Virus record (IMG/VR): IMGVR_UViG_3300006051_000001
Span: 1-64,000 of that record
DNA length: 64,000 nucleotides
Source of the DNA: a virus
Reading direction: 5' to 3' (one strand)
The position numbers and the translations under genes were made by a program. The notes below the pieces were generated by a model. That model saw nothing but the letters and a program-made list of their open reading frames with translations, searched no databases and was not told the origin of the DNA. Numbering within the stretch: the first letter of the stretch is position 1; each line of letters begins with the position of its first letter. Of this stretch, positions 7,673 through 16,225 are shown one piece after another.

Positions 7673-8045
7673 AGGGAAGGTGCTCAGTTTCGAGCTGAGC
7701 TCTGGTATCCGGTATACGAACTACAAGCTGCTGGCCCTGCTCGATGTGGGGACGGTTGTAGCGGTGGGTTTCCAAGCAGCAGGGGAACATCACCAGAACT
7801 TCCCGTACATGCCAGCAGATACTCCAGATGACTTCACGGCGTATTCGTATGCCAAGTTCGTCGATCCGGAGAACAAGATCCTGTACGTTGGCGTCCCGTG
7901 GATCAAGGAAGGTTCGATTACCGTCCTCGACAACGTCAACTACAACTGCCTGCTCCTGAACCCAACCGCTGCCGAGATGGACACCTTCCGTTCAATCCTC
8001 GTGGCCTCTGGGTTCGAAGGACGATTCAAGCTCACCGTAGCCTGA
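7650..8045 (+). CDS. Unknown beta-rich protein, 131 aa, last of cluster
   Basis: GGAGAG lies five bases before the ATG inside the previous gene. The sequence alternates hydrophobic and polar residues with many Tyr, Asn and Gly (residues 10-45), suggesting a beta-sheet fold, and its codon choice is more GC-optimised than that of the other cluster members, hinting at higher expression. A fourteen-pair terminator follows immediately. I do not recognise the family. Confidence 0.65.
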   Translation: MPLNESFKGKVLSFELSSGIRYTNYKLLALLDVGTVVAVGFQAAGEHHQNFPYMPADTPDDFTAYSYAKFVDPENKILYVGVPWIKEGSITVLDNVNYNCLLLNPTAAEMDTFRSILVASGFEGRFKLTVA

Positions 8046-8050
8046 TCACG

Positions 8051-8098
8051 CACATCCGCCAGCCGAAAGGTTGGCGGATGTGTAGCGTCTTTTTTTTG
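8051..8098 (+). terminator. Strong rho-independent terminator
   Basis: A fourteen-pair stem (CACATCCGCCAGCC with GGTTGGCGGATGTG) closes a GAAA tetraloop and is followed by eight T. It ends the small-gene cluster. Confidence 0.95.
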
Positions 8099-8157
8099 TT
8101 TTGTTGAAAGATACAAACCGTGCCAACAATACGTAGAGTACCTCAGAGGTTTGATTG

Positions 8158-10287
8158 ATGGCTAACGATAACCCGTTCCTCTTACCAGTAGAGGAATACA
8201 AACGTGACATCGATGTCAAGAAAGGCTATATCCAACAGGTAGCCAAGTATCTTTCACTTCAGCTTAAACTCCCTTACGAGAACACGCTGAAGTACGTCCT
8301 TAAGAAAGTAGCTAAGGGCGGCATGTTTGCATTCAAAGATCCTGCAATGCAGCAGTTGATCAAGAAGGCTCGCGGTCACCGGGTAGAAGATGAAACCACC
8401 TTCCTCGGTTATATCGAAGAGATTCGTGAGTCCGGCCGTATCGTTTCCCCGTCGCTGGTGGTTTACGAACGCCCAGAAGTAGAACGTTCCGTTACAGCTG
8501 AATGGCTGGACGATAACATCGCGGCTCGTAAGAAGTCGAAGAAGGCGATGTTTGAGTTGAAGCAGATCGGTGAACTGATGAAGTCTGCTCTTGCGGACTA
8601 TGATCAGAACGCCCGTAAGATCCGTATCAACTCAGTTTCCGGTATGCGCGGCTTTGAAGGTAACCCAATCTTCTTGGCAACCGGTCACTCCAGTCTGACA
8701 TCTATGTGTCGGGCAGCAGCGGGGTACGGTAACGCCACTGTTGAAAGGTTCATGGCGGGGTCGAAGCATTACCATACGCCAGAGATAGCCAAAGCCAACC
8801 TGACAGCCATTACGACTATTGAGCAACTAAGTCGTGTCCAGTTGGTGATCGATGAGTACAACCTCGTCTATCCAAACGTGGATGACGTGGTAGCAATGGT
8901 TAAGCGTTCTGCCGAATTGTACTGGGACATTCCTCACGAGATGGAATTGATCCGCGGTATGGCAGAAGGGATGACTCCACTGGAACGTGCCACCGTCTGC
9001 TACTCGGGCGACATGTACCACTTGGCTAAGTTCAACCCAGAAGTTGTTCGTAACCTGATGGGTGAGATGATCGCCATTAATATCGATGACATGGAAGACG
9101 TTGATACTGACGCCATCCTCATGACTGTCGATACCACGGCCATCGCTTACATCAACGCCCTGTGTGCAAACATCCTGAAAGGTAGTACGCACAAGCTGGT
9201 TAAAGAGAACAACCCGGCAGGGTGGCAGACCATCGGTCGTACAGCACAACGCTTTAAAGAGGCGTCTGCGAAGTACGCAACCCTGATCACTAACCTATTT
9301 GCGCCTAAGCATCTTCCGCCGACTGTAGCCGCTCTCAAGGGCATTCAGCGCCGTGTATGTCTGGCAGCAGATACCGACTCCTCCATCTTCAGTACTGAAT
9401 ACTGGGTTGAGTGGTACACCGGCAGCATGAAGCGTGGGGAAGTAGAGGACCGTATCTGGTATCTCGCCACCTACATGTCGTGCCAGTGCATTGCGCACAG
9501 TCTGGCAATGTTGTCGGCTAACGTTGGTGTGGAACGTTCGCAACTCTTCCGTCTGGCAATGAAGAACGAGTACGCCTTCCCGGTGTTTGCTCTGACCAAC
9601 CTTGCTAAGCATTACTTCTCCTTCATGTCCATGCGGGAAGGTAACGTTTACGAAGAGAATGAACTGGAGATCAAAGGTGTGGAGCTGCGTGGTTCTACTG
9701 CGCCTAAGCACATCTTGAAGGCGGCTGAGGAGATGATGGAGAACATCGCTACTCACGTCAACGAAGGTCGGAAGATGAATGCGGGTAAACTCCTGCGGTT
9801 CGTTGCTGATCACGAGATCGAAACCATCCAGTCCATTAAGCGTGGGGAATACAAATACCTACGTTCTGCTCAGATCAAGCCGGACAGTAACAAGATGCTT
9901 CACCACGAACTGTGGCAAGAAGTGTTTGCTCCTAAGTACGGTGAATCTGTAGCGCCACCGTATCCATGCGTAAAGATCACTTCTGAGTTGTCTAACAAGA
10001 CTAAGACTCAGGAATGGTTGGCGGGTATGGAAGATCAGGAGCTGGCCAAGCGTATGGCAGCGTGGATGATCAAGTGGAATCGTAAAGAGATCACTACCTT
10101 CTATCTGCCGACCATGGTTATCAAGAATGGTGGTCTTCCAATCGAACTACAGGAAGCTGCAAACGTCCGGAAGTTGGCCTACCAGATCAACTCAGGCTTC
10201 TACCGGATCTTGGAGTCTACTGGCCTTCATTTGGTGGATCGTAACAACTACCGTCTCATCTACGACTTCTTGGGACTGACAGCATGA
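8158..10287 (+). CDS. Family B DNA polymerase, C-terminal half (palm motifs B and C, thumb)
   Basis: Residues about 153-162 read RKIRINSVSG, the polymerase motif B (compare the RKILINSLYG of T4 gp43), preceded by a Lys-rich helix typical of the fingers. Residues about 403-411 read AADTDSSIF, motif C with the paired catalytic aspartates. The downstream part resembles palm end and thumb. Missing are the exonuclease motifs and motif A; these are in a separate gene at 44816-46636. The ATG at 8158 follows AGAGGT; a TTG directly before it is less likely. 709 aa. The gene heads a unit of four, coupled by ATGA overlaps. The polymerase call rests on seen motifs; that the two halves assemble is inference. 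Confidence 0.85.
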   Translation: MANDNPFLLPVEEYKRDIDVKKGYIQQVAKYLSLQLKLPYENTLKYVLKKVAKGGMFAFKDPAMQQLIKKARGHRVEDETTFLGYIEEIRESGRIVSPSLVVYERPEVERSVTAEWLDDNIAARKKSKKAMFELKQIGELMKSALADYDQNARKIRINSVSGMRGFEGNPIFLATGHSSLTSMCRAAAGYGNATVERFMAGSKHYHTPEIAKANLTAITTIEQLSRVQLVIDEYNLVYPNVDDVVAMVKRSAELYWDIPHEMELIRGMAEGMTPLERATVCYSGDMYHLAKFNPEVVRNLMGEMIAINIDDMEDVDTDAILMTVDTTAIAYINALCANILKGSTHKLVKENNPAGWQTIGRTAQRFKEASAKYATLITNLFAPKHLPPTVAALKGIQRRVCLAADTDSSIFSTEYWVEWYTGSMKRGEVEDRIWYLATYMSCQCIAHSLAMLSANVGVERSQLFRLAMKNEYAFPVFALTNLAKHYFSFMSMREGNVYEENELEIKGVELRGSTAPKHILKAAEEMMENIATHVNEGRKMNAGKLLRFVADHEIETIQSIKRGEYKYLRSAQIKPDSNKMLHHELWQEVFAPKYGESVAPPYPCVKITSELSNKTKTQEWLAGMEDQELAKRMAAWMIKWNRKEITTFYLPTMVIKNGGLPIELQEAANVRKLAYQINSGFYRILESTGLHLVDRNNYRLIYDFLGLTA

Positions 10288-10502
10288 GTGATATCGAATC
10301 TATTGACATGTTCTCTGCGAATACCCAGTTCCCAGAAGCTGGGGATATTTGTGAACGCTTCATGGTTCAGATCTTTGGATCGGTTGCGAAGATCATGGAT
10401 CATATTCGCGATGAGATCGTGCGTGGCGAGAAGGCGGTGATCGGCATTGTTCTTAACCGTAAGGGTACTTCCATCGAGGAGTTCTTGGGGGTGAGTGAAT
10501 GA
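10284..10502 (+). CDS. Unknown small protein, 72 aa
   Basis: Begins in an ATGA overlap with the polymerase-half stop and ends in an ATGA overlap with the next gene, so it is translationally coupled on both sides. Predicted mostly helical (FMVQIFGSVAKIMDHIRDEI) with a short hydrophobic strand (AVIGIVLN). Its tight coupling to the polymerase suggests a replication-related accessory role, but nothing in the sequence proves this. Confidence 0.65.
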   Translation: MSDIESIDMFSANTQFPEAGDICERFMVQIFGSVAKIMDHIRDEIVRGEKAVIGIVLNRKGTSIEEFLGVSE

Positions 10503-10903
10503 GGCGGTACAGTGAACTACTGTTAAACAAACCTCTAGGTGATGGACCTAAGCCTCAGATCGATATGACCAAGGGCGGTCAGGGCTGGGTTCCTTGGCAG
10601 GCAGCGATGTACCCAGGTTCTAAGTTGTTCGAGTTGAAGGCTACCCACGGCCTTCCTCTCGATATAGCTGTGGACCGGGTCATCAATCTGGAGAAGCTTC
10701 GTATCGAATGGCCAAGCTTTATTGAAACGGCCAGGAAGAACGGGTGGTGGGATTACATGACGATCGAGGCTATGGAAGTAGCCCTGACGGATGCTGACGT
10801 AAACCGGTTGCTGCGGGATGAGATTATCCTTAGCGCCAAACAGTATATGTTGGCCAATCCAATCGATCTATCCACAGCTCTGGTCAGCAAGACAGGAGAG
10901 TAA
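10499..10903 (+). CDS. Unknown protein, 134 aa
   Basis: ATGA overlap with the previous gene. The protein starts basic (MRRYSELLLNK), contains a Gly/Trp-rich segment (KGGQGWVPWQAAMYPGS) and then helices. No motif is recognised. It shares the polymerase transcription unit, ahead of a tiny gene and a terminator. Confidence 0.65.
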   Translation: MRRYSELLLNKPLGDGPKPQIDMTKGGQGWVPWQAAMYPGSKLFELKATHGLPLDIAVDRVINLEKLRIEWPSFIETARKNGWWDYMTIEAMEVALTDADVNRLLRDEIILSAKQYMLANPIDLSTALVSKTGE

Positions 10904-10905
10904 CC

Positions 10906-11037
10906 ATGTTGATGAACGTCCTCTTGGGGCCTGACGGCTTACCAGCCATGTCACCAGTTCCCGGTGTAACTGAAGTGCCACCAGAGCCAGAAGTAGCCGA
11001 GGAACCTACCGAAGAAGTTGAACCGGTAGACGAGTAA
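10906..11037 (+). CDS. Tiny acidic Pro/Glu-rich protein, 43 aa
   Basis: A 43-codon frame starting at an ATG with GGAGAG five bases upstream and only two bases after the previous stop. The first 20 residues are hydrophobic with Gly and Pro (MLMNVLLGPDGLPAM), the rest is Pro/Glu/Val-rich (VPPEPEVAEEPTEEVEPVDE). The good ribosome binding site, spacing and immediate terminator make it a likely real small gene. Function unknown. Confidence 0.6.
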   Translation: MLMNVLLGPDGLPAMSPVPGVTEVPPEPEVAEEPTEEVEPVDE

Positions 11038-11046
11038 ACAGCATAC

Positions 11047-11078
11047 AGAGCGGGGCAGTGCCCCGCTCTGCTTTATGC
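11047..11078. terminator. Bidirectional hairpin with TTTATGC
   Basis: AGAGCGGGGC / GCCCCGCTCT arms around AGT, flanked by GCATAC on the left and TTTATGC (11072-11078) on the right, between convergent genes. TTTATGC overlaps the stop codon of the minus-strand gene. Confidence 0.8.
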
Positions 11079-12158
11079 CTTGGGCATGCGTTCTACAACC
11101 AGTCTCTGAAGCCGCTCATTCAAGAAAGAGGAGGCAGCTCCAGTAAGACCATTATCAAACGTCTTCTCTTCCTTGACTTGGATGAAGGTTCGTTTGAGGA
11201 TGGTTGTTTCTGGGAGGATGCGGTCATATCCGCTCTTAGCAGCCAATGCCAACATCACCGCAACGGAATCCATCTTCTGCGCCATGAGTGCCCACTCTAC
11301 TTGATAGGTAGGAGTCATGGATGGAAGACAAACGCTGTCGAGGTAGTTGCTGCCAAAGATAGTCGGAATAGAAGCCATCATCTGCCCACCAGTCATTGCC
11401 TTACCCGATACCTTATTAAAGACATCAAAGATAATAGCCTGACCTTCAGCATTGACGGATGTCTGGCTGGATGGGAGGTTGGTCCTGACGCTACACTCTT
11501 CACGAATGTTTAGATCGACCATCAGCTTATTGAACAGAGCCACGTTCAAGTGACTCTTAACCATGTTCAGTAGAACTACCTGAGTCAGGAAAGCTTCAAT
11601 CAACTTGCCGGGGTTAGCTGCCTGCCACATCTTCCACTGTGCCGCTAATAGAGGAATGTCGATGTTGATGACAGCCAAGTCTGGCTTATCGATAGTGATG
11701 GAGTTCTTGACACCCAGCTCTACCATCGTCAGATCACTGATTGGATGGTTGACCACGGTTACTGCCTGAAGGTCCTTCCAACCACGCCACAGATCCATGA
11801 CGGTGTAGGATTCATCCCGCGAATACAGGATGATCTCAGGACAACCCGGATAGAAGACGCCTTCTGTGAATAGGGTCCCTTTGCTGAAGCTGGAGGCAAT
11901 CCCCAGACCTGAACACATTCGTCTGGCAGAGATCTCACAGTCAGACATGTACTTGACCAGATCCCCACTGAATTCCACGTTGAGGCTGATCAGGATCTTG
12001 GACAATAAGTGAGAGCTGTCAACACGACCCGGATAACTGGTGCGCTCGGTTACGTACCGCTGGTAGTTCTCGTTAACCCGCCCACGCAGATAGTCCATCC
12101 GGGGGAAGGCAAACGGAGAATTCTCGAACCGTGTGGTTCTATTAAGTAGCTGATACAT
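11073..12158 (-). CDS. Unknown protein, 361 aa, probable late gene
   Basis: A complete minus-strand gene with CCGGGG before its ATG. The protein has Arg/Tyr-rich N-terminal sequence (RMDYLRGRVNENYQRYV), several hydrophobic strands in the middle (LAVINIDIPLLAAQWKMW) and a long Met/Ala-rich region. No enzyme motif is visible. As with other isolated minus-strand genes here it may encode a virion or assembly protein, but I cannot show that. It is the only minus-strand gene between phuZ and the RNAP block apart from the short gene at 27066. Confidence 0.65.
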   Translation of the reverse strand: MYQLLNRTTRFENSPFAFPRMDYLRGRVNENYQRYVTERTSYPGRVDSSHLLSKILISLNVEFSGDLVKYMSDCEISARRMCSGLGIASSFSKGTLFTEGVFYPGCPEIILYSRDESYTVMDLWRGWKDLQAVTVVNHPISDLTMVELGVKNSITIDKPDLAVINIDIPLLAAQWKMWQAANPGKLIEAFLTQVVLLNMVKSHLNVALFNKLMVDLNIREECSVRTNLPSSQTSVNAEGQAIIFDVFNKVSGKAMTGGQMMASIPTIFGSNYLDSVCLPSMTPTYQVEWALMAQKMDSVAVMLALAAKSGYDRILPETTILKRTFIQVKEEKTFDNGLTGAASSFLNERLQRLVVERMPKA

Positions 12159-12227
12159 TTCAATGCCCCGGATAGATGGTTGCGTAAAAAGTTACACATG
12201 TTCACTATTATATAGTAGATCCCTCGA

Positions 12228-12279
12228 AGACACTCGTAACCCGAGTGTCTCGACAGCGTCTGCTACCCCTGCACGCTGT
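12228..12279 (+). other. Tandem perfect hairpins in the chmA upstream region
   Basis: AGACACTCG / CGAGTGTCT (12228-12236 and 12242-12250) is followed by ACAGCGT / ACGCTGT (12253-12259 and 12273-12279) and T-rich sequence. They could terminate rightward transcripts, including antisense ones, before the chmA promoters. Confidence 0.45.
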
Positions 12280-12321
12280 TTAGAGTCATTTTATTTGGAT
12301 CGCGACCAACTTATTTTGGAT

Positions 12322-12393
12322 GATACATTACCGTCTAGCATATAGAAACACGCTGATGGATTTGAATCTAAAAACATTACAGGTATACATTAC
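12322..12393 (+). promoter_or_regulatory. Tandem early-type promoter motifs upstream of chmA
   Basis: Three copies of the same core in 72 bases: GATACATTAC (12322-12331), ACATTAC (12374-12380) and TATACATTAC (12384-12393). The motif resembles the phiKZ early promoter element TATATTAC. Repetition fits strong early expression of the shell protein. Confidence 0.6.
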
Positions 12394-12639
12394 CTTGATG
12401 AGTTTAACCATTAAAGATAAGGAACGTCGAATTGATCTAGGTAAAAAGTCACACAGCAACAGAATCTTAAGACCCGTAGCGTAAAGCCGATTAAGGTACA
12501 TTCGGTTCAAGCCCGTGCTATTCACGACGGTGGGTATTGCCGGGAATCCCTGATAGCGATAAGGGTAAGAGTACCGTAACGCCGTATTGGCACCATCGCA
12601 ATAAATGTGTACACAAAAAATCTTTAGGAGAGCAGTACT
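12394..12639 (+). other. Long untranslated leader of chmA
   Basis: If transcription starts near the last motif, chmA has a leader of about 240 bases, in contrast to about 42 bases between motif and start codon for the genes at 22472 and 27485. It holds no convincing small gene. Short pairings such as GGGAATCCC and CCCT..AGGG near 12541-12570 are visible. It ends in TAGGAGAG before a GTG start. Confidence 0.4.
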
Positions 12640-14652
12640 GTGAGCAAAGAAAACGACGGCTTCGAAATGAAAGACGAACCAACCACCCAACGCGCTGAAG
12701 CACCAGCTTCTGAGCGTCGCGAAGAACGCCGTGAAGAGCCACGCCGTGAAGAACGTAGCACCCGCCGTGATCGCGATGATCGTGAAGAAGGCGAAGAACG
12801 TGCGTTCACAATTGCAGACATCGGCCGTACCCTGAACGTTCGTCCTTCGAGCGGTGGCCTGTCCGACGCAGCTCTGTCTGCTCTGATGACCGCGTTCGAG
12901 AAGAACAAGGCATTCGACAAACCGAACCTGCCTGATGCAATCAAGCGCGACCGTTTCAAAGTGATTCCGCTGGACGGCTCCCTGGCCAAGTCCTCGCTGA
13001 ACTCGCTGCTGGTAACTCTGCCAATCGTCATCGGCGCTGGCAAGGCTACCCTGGTTTACGTTCTGACCATCGAACCAGCTGGCGGCCATGGCACTCGCAG
13101 CCAGGTCGATCGCGGTACGACCTACGACGCCATCGTCCTCCCTGAGGACCAACTGGCTACCAAGCCGTACAAACGCGCCATCGAAGATCAGGTCTCCGGC
13201 CTGAACAAAGATGCCAAGGTTGTGGTGATCGGTTCGCAAGTTCTGCTGTCGTCGGTTGTGGCGAAGCTGAACAAAGAAGAAAACAGCGCCGTCGTCGATC
13301 GTATCTTCGACAACGCCCTCGATGCACTGTGCGGCTATCGCGAAAACCTGGTCGACAAGGCCGGTGGTTCCCGCAACAGCGCATTCCGCATCAGCCCGAA
13401 AATGATCGGCCGCACCGGTCGTCTGGAAACCACCTGGAACTACAGTGGCCAGCCAGGCGAAGACAGCTCGGGTCAACCGATCCGTTCTGACTGCACCGGT
13501 AACCTGTTCTACAGCGAAGCCAGCAACGAAGACGACAACCAGTACGACCGTACCCCAATGGGCGAAATCCGTGCCGGTATCGACCTCTTCCTGGCCGACA
13601 ACCGTGAACAGCAGAACGGTCCTTCGTTCAGCCGTCGCCGCAAGTCGCAAGAAGATGGTGAACCGTTCATCCAAGCGGTATTGAACATCACCTCGATCGC
13701 GCCTGCTGCGAACTTCCCGTTCTCCCTGGAACTGGCGCTGCTGCTGTTGGCTCAGGCCAACCTGCAATCGAACGACTACCGCTGGGCTTCCCAGCTGCGT
13801 CCTCGCACTGCAATCAGCAACCCAGACGGCACCGGCGTGATGAAGCCTACCAGCAACATCAACTGCCTGCACCTCTTGAATCCGAACCGCGACTTCGCCA
13901 AGATCTTCGACGACGTGTCTCCGAACATGGACGACAACGATCTGAGCGATTACCTCGCGTTCACCGTGTTCCCGAAACTGGCGATCGGCATGATGATCCC
14001 ATCTTCGGGCGAGAAGTCCTCGGTTCTGTCGATCTTCGAAAGCATCGCGACCACTCGCGATACCGACGTTGCTCGTCGCCACACCAAGACGCTGTTCGAA
14101 GCTGCCGACGTTCTGTCGGGTAACCGCTTCAGCCGCGCCTACAAGGACCTGGCTGGTTCCGTCGACGTAGCTCCAGTTCGTTCGATGGGTACTCGTCAAC
14201 TGATCGGTACTTGGGTCGACACTCAGGGCAACCTGCGTGACCTGCGTGAATGGAACGTCCAGTCTCTCCTCACCGAAGTTGGCGAGAAGAACATCGATCT
14301 GGTGCAGGACTTCCAGTACACCTACGAAAACGACCGCAACACCGTGGACTTCTGCCTGGCAGAACGTCTGGGCTACCTCCAGAAGGTTGTTCCGGGCATC
14401 CGCGTTACCACCACTGCACCGCTGCTGGGCTTCGAGCCTGACTTCCTGGAAGCGCTGTCGCGTTCCCTGGACGCAGCTGACATGTCGAGCTACATGACTG
14501 CCGAAGGCGGTCTGAACACTCGTCGTCACGTTGGTGGCAGCGCCTACTCGCAGCTGGCAACTTCCGACATCGGCATCAGCCGTCGTCGTGGTTCCGACCG
14601 TACCACTGCCGATCGTGGCCGTGGCGGTCTGTTCGACTCGATCGACTACTAA
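12640..14652 (+). CDS. chmA: Chimallin (ChmA), phage nucleus shell protein
   Basis: In this phage group chimallin self-assembles into the protein lattice enclosing replicating phage DNA. The call rests on length (670 aa; relatives are about 600-630), strong GC-optimised codon use implying very high expression, repeated early-type promoter motifs, and direct linkage to the RNAP beta-prime N-half, the same order as phiKZ gp54-gp55. Residues 1-55 are an extended Arg/Glu/Asp tail (REERREEPRREERSTRRDRD); residues about 56-615 are a mixed fold; the end is Arg/Gly-rich (RRRGSDRTTADRGRGG). It starts with GTG after TAGGAGAG. The charged N-terminal tail seems longer than I remember in relatives. I could not align it, so some doubt remains. 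Confidence 0.85.
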   Translation: MSKENDGFEMKDEPTTQRAEAPASERREERREEPRREERSTRRDRDDREEGEERAFTIADIGRTLNVRPSSGGLSDAALSALMTAFEKNKAFDKPNLPDAIKRDRFKVIPLDGSLAKSSLNSLLVTLPIVIGAGKATLVYVLTIEPAGGHGTRSQVDRGTTYDAIVLPEDQLATKPYKRAIEDQVSGLNKDAKVVVIGSQVLLSSVVAKLNKEENSAVVDRIFDNALDALCGYRENLVDKAGGSRNSAFRISPKMIGRTGRLETTWNYSGQPGEDSSGQPIRSDCTGNLFYSEASNEDDNQYDRTPMGEIRAGIDLFLADNREQQNGPSFSRRRKSQEDGEPFIQAVLNITSIAPAANFPFSLELALLLLAQANLQSNDYRWASQLRPRTAISNPDGTGVMKPTSNINCLHLLNPNRDFAKIFDDVSPNMDDNDLSDYLAFTVFPKLAIGMMIPSSGEKSSVLSIFESIATTRDTDVARRHTKTLFEAADVLSGNRFSRAYKDLAGSVDVAPVRSMGTRQLIGTWVDTQGNLRDLREWNVQSLLTEVGEKNIDLVQDFQYTYENDRNTVDFCLAERLGYLQKVVPGIRVTTTAPLLGFEPDFLEALSRSLDAADMSSYMTAEGGLNTRRHVGGSAYSQLATSDIGISRRRGSDRTTADRGRGGLFDSIDY

Positions 14653-14675
14653 GTCGGCAGATGCGGTAAACTGAC

Positions 14676-14716
14676 ACGGGAGGAGGGGTTACCCCTCCTC
14701 CTGTTTCTTTTTTCTT
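14676..14716 (+). terminator. Rho-independent terminator after chmA
   Basis: A long GC stem (ACGGGAGGAGGGGT with ACCCCTCCTCCTGT) is followed by TTCTTTTTTC. Partial read-through could feed the RNAP gene only 18 bases downstream. Confidence 0.85.
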
Positions 14717-14733
14717 TATCTGCGAGAAGTGCC

Positions 14734-16224
14734 ATGGATTTGATTAATTACGATATCTACGAGCCACGTCAGCGTTATCCGGGGCGGAAGGGTATCTATC
14801 CGATGATTGAAGACTTCGACAAGATGTTCAAGAACTTGAGCATTAAGCCGATGTTAGCAAACGATCTGGATCTCGAAACAGATGAAGGTAAGCAGAAGTT
14901 CAACGATCTGGTCTACACTAAGTACGACGGGGATGTATTCTCGAACGTGCCATCGTGCCCATGCCGTAAGACTTCCGGTGGTAGCCGTATTCATGACAAC
15001 TGCATTCACTGTGGTTATGAAGTTCTGCCGATCACTGAACAGACGATCGAACCTATCGTCTGGGTAATGGCGCCCCCAGAAGTTCCTGGGTTCATCAACT
15101 TGACAATCTACCGGTTGCTCAAGGCCAGATTCACCAAGTCCTCATTCAGCGTCTTCGACTACATCCTTGATCCAAAGTACCGCCCTCCTAAGCTTAACAG
15201 CAAAGAAGAGCGTCTTATTGAAGCGATCGTACCTACTCGTGGGTTGGTCTACTTCCATAAGAACTTCGATGAGATCATGTCCAAGTTGTGCGCAATCAGG
15301 CACTTCGTAACAGCGGCCAAAGCTGCTAGCACGATGCGATTCATCGATCTACACAAACACCTGATCTTCTGTCGTTACATGCCGTTCCCATCCAAGATTG
15401 GTTTCATCGTCGAAGATGTGGGCGACCGTACGTATGTCGATCCAAAGATGGCGCCCGCACTGGATGCGCTCATCTGTCTTGGCAAGGTAGCATCGGCCAA
15501 GCGCATCTCGCTGTACGATCTTGAATCCCGGATCGCACGGTCAAGCAATAAGCTCTGCACCTATTACTCTGGTAACGAGCATCTCAAAATCTTTGACAAG
15601 AAAGGAGTATTGCGAAAACTGGTTTACGGTGTATCCCCGCACTTTACCTTCCGGACGGTGATTACCTCGAACCACAAACCTCACGATCACGAGTCTCTCG
15701 AGATTCCATGGGGTTCCGCTGTTCTGACGTTTAAGCTACACATCGCGAACAAGCTACGGAAGGAGAAGTATACTCCTAACGAAATCTTGACGCTGATCTA
15801 CGATAACGTCCTCCGCACACACCACCGCATTGAGAAGATCTTCGACGAGCTGATCGCCGAGTCTCCGGGTGGACGTGGGATGATGGCAGGCTTTACGCGG
15901 TTTCCATCGCTTAAGCGTGGTTCTACGCAAGGCTTCTATATCGACACGATCAAACGTGACCCTACCCAATTGAGTACATCCATCTCTGTGTTGACGCTTG
16001 TAGCGCCTAACGCCGACTTCGATGGTGACTACATGTCTGGACAATTGGCACTGGATAACGTGACTACACGGGCTTTCGAGCGCCTGAAACCAAGTACTGG
16101 GTTCATGGATCTCAAGAAGGTCTTCGGAGTGAGCAACCACGCCAACATACCGGCGCCGGTGATCTCAACTATCAACGCACGTATTGAGGAAGGAAACGAC
16201 CTATCAGTACCCATGGGAGATTGA
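14734..16224 (+). CDS. Non-virion RNA polymerase, beta-prime N-terminal subunit
   Basis: Residues 426-432 read NADFDGD, the universal catalytic motif of cellular beta-prime whose three Asp hold the active-site Mg2+. A zinc site near the N-terminus has Cys75, Cys77, Cys90 and Cys93 (CPC..CIHC), like the beta-prime zinc ribbon. The chain stops at 496 aa, soon after the active site; the rest of beta-prime is in the gene at 29697-31676. By position after chmA it corresponds to phiKZ gp55 of the non-virion enzyme, which transcribes phage genes after infection. GAGAAG lies before the ATG. The next gene begins one base after the stop. Confidence 0.92.
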   Translation: MDLINYDIYEPRQRYPGRKGIYPMIEDFDKMFKNLSIKPMLANDLDLETDEGKQKFNDLVYTKYDGDVFSNVPSCPCRKTSGGSRIHDNCIHCGYEVLPITEQTIEPIVWVMAPPEVPGFINLTIYRLLKARFTKSSFSVFDYILDPKYRPPKLNSKEERLIEAIVPTRGLVYFHKNFDEIMSKLCAIRHFVTAAKAASTMRFIDLHKHLIFCRYMPFPSKIGFIVEDVGDRTYVDPKMAPALDALICLGKVASAKRISLYDLESRIARSSNKLCTYYSGNEHLKIFDKKGVLRKLVYGVSPHFTFRTVITSNHKPHDHESLEIPWGSAVLTFKLHIANKLRKEKYTPNEILTLIYDNVLRTHHRIEKIFDELIAESPGGRGMMAGFTRFPSLKRGSTQGFYIDTIKRDPTQLSTSISVLTLVAPNADFDGDYMSGQLALDNVTTRAFERLKPSTGFMDLKKVFGVSNHANIPAPVISTINARIEEGNDLSVPMGD

Positions 16225-16225
16225 C

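Noticed and set aside
8158-10287. Reading the 8158 gene as a complete standalone polymerase
   Set aside because: Neither exonuclease motifs nor motif A can be found in it, and they are present in the gene at 44816.
12328-14529. 733-codon minus-strand frame antisense to chmA
   Set aside because: It is the mirror of a GC-optimised gene; no ribosome binding site, and its composition (Val, Arg, Gln, His repeats) is typical of antisense shadow frames.
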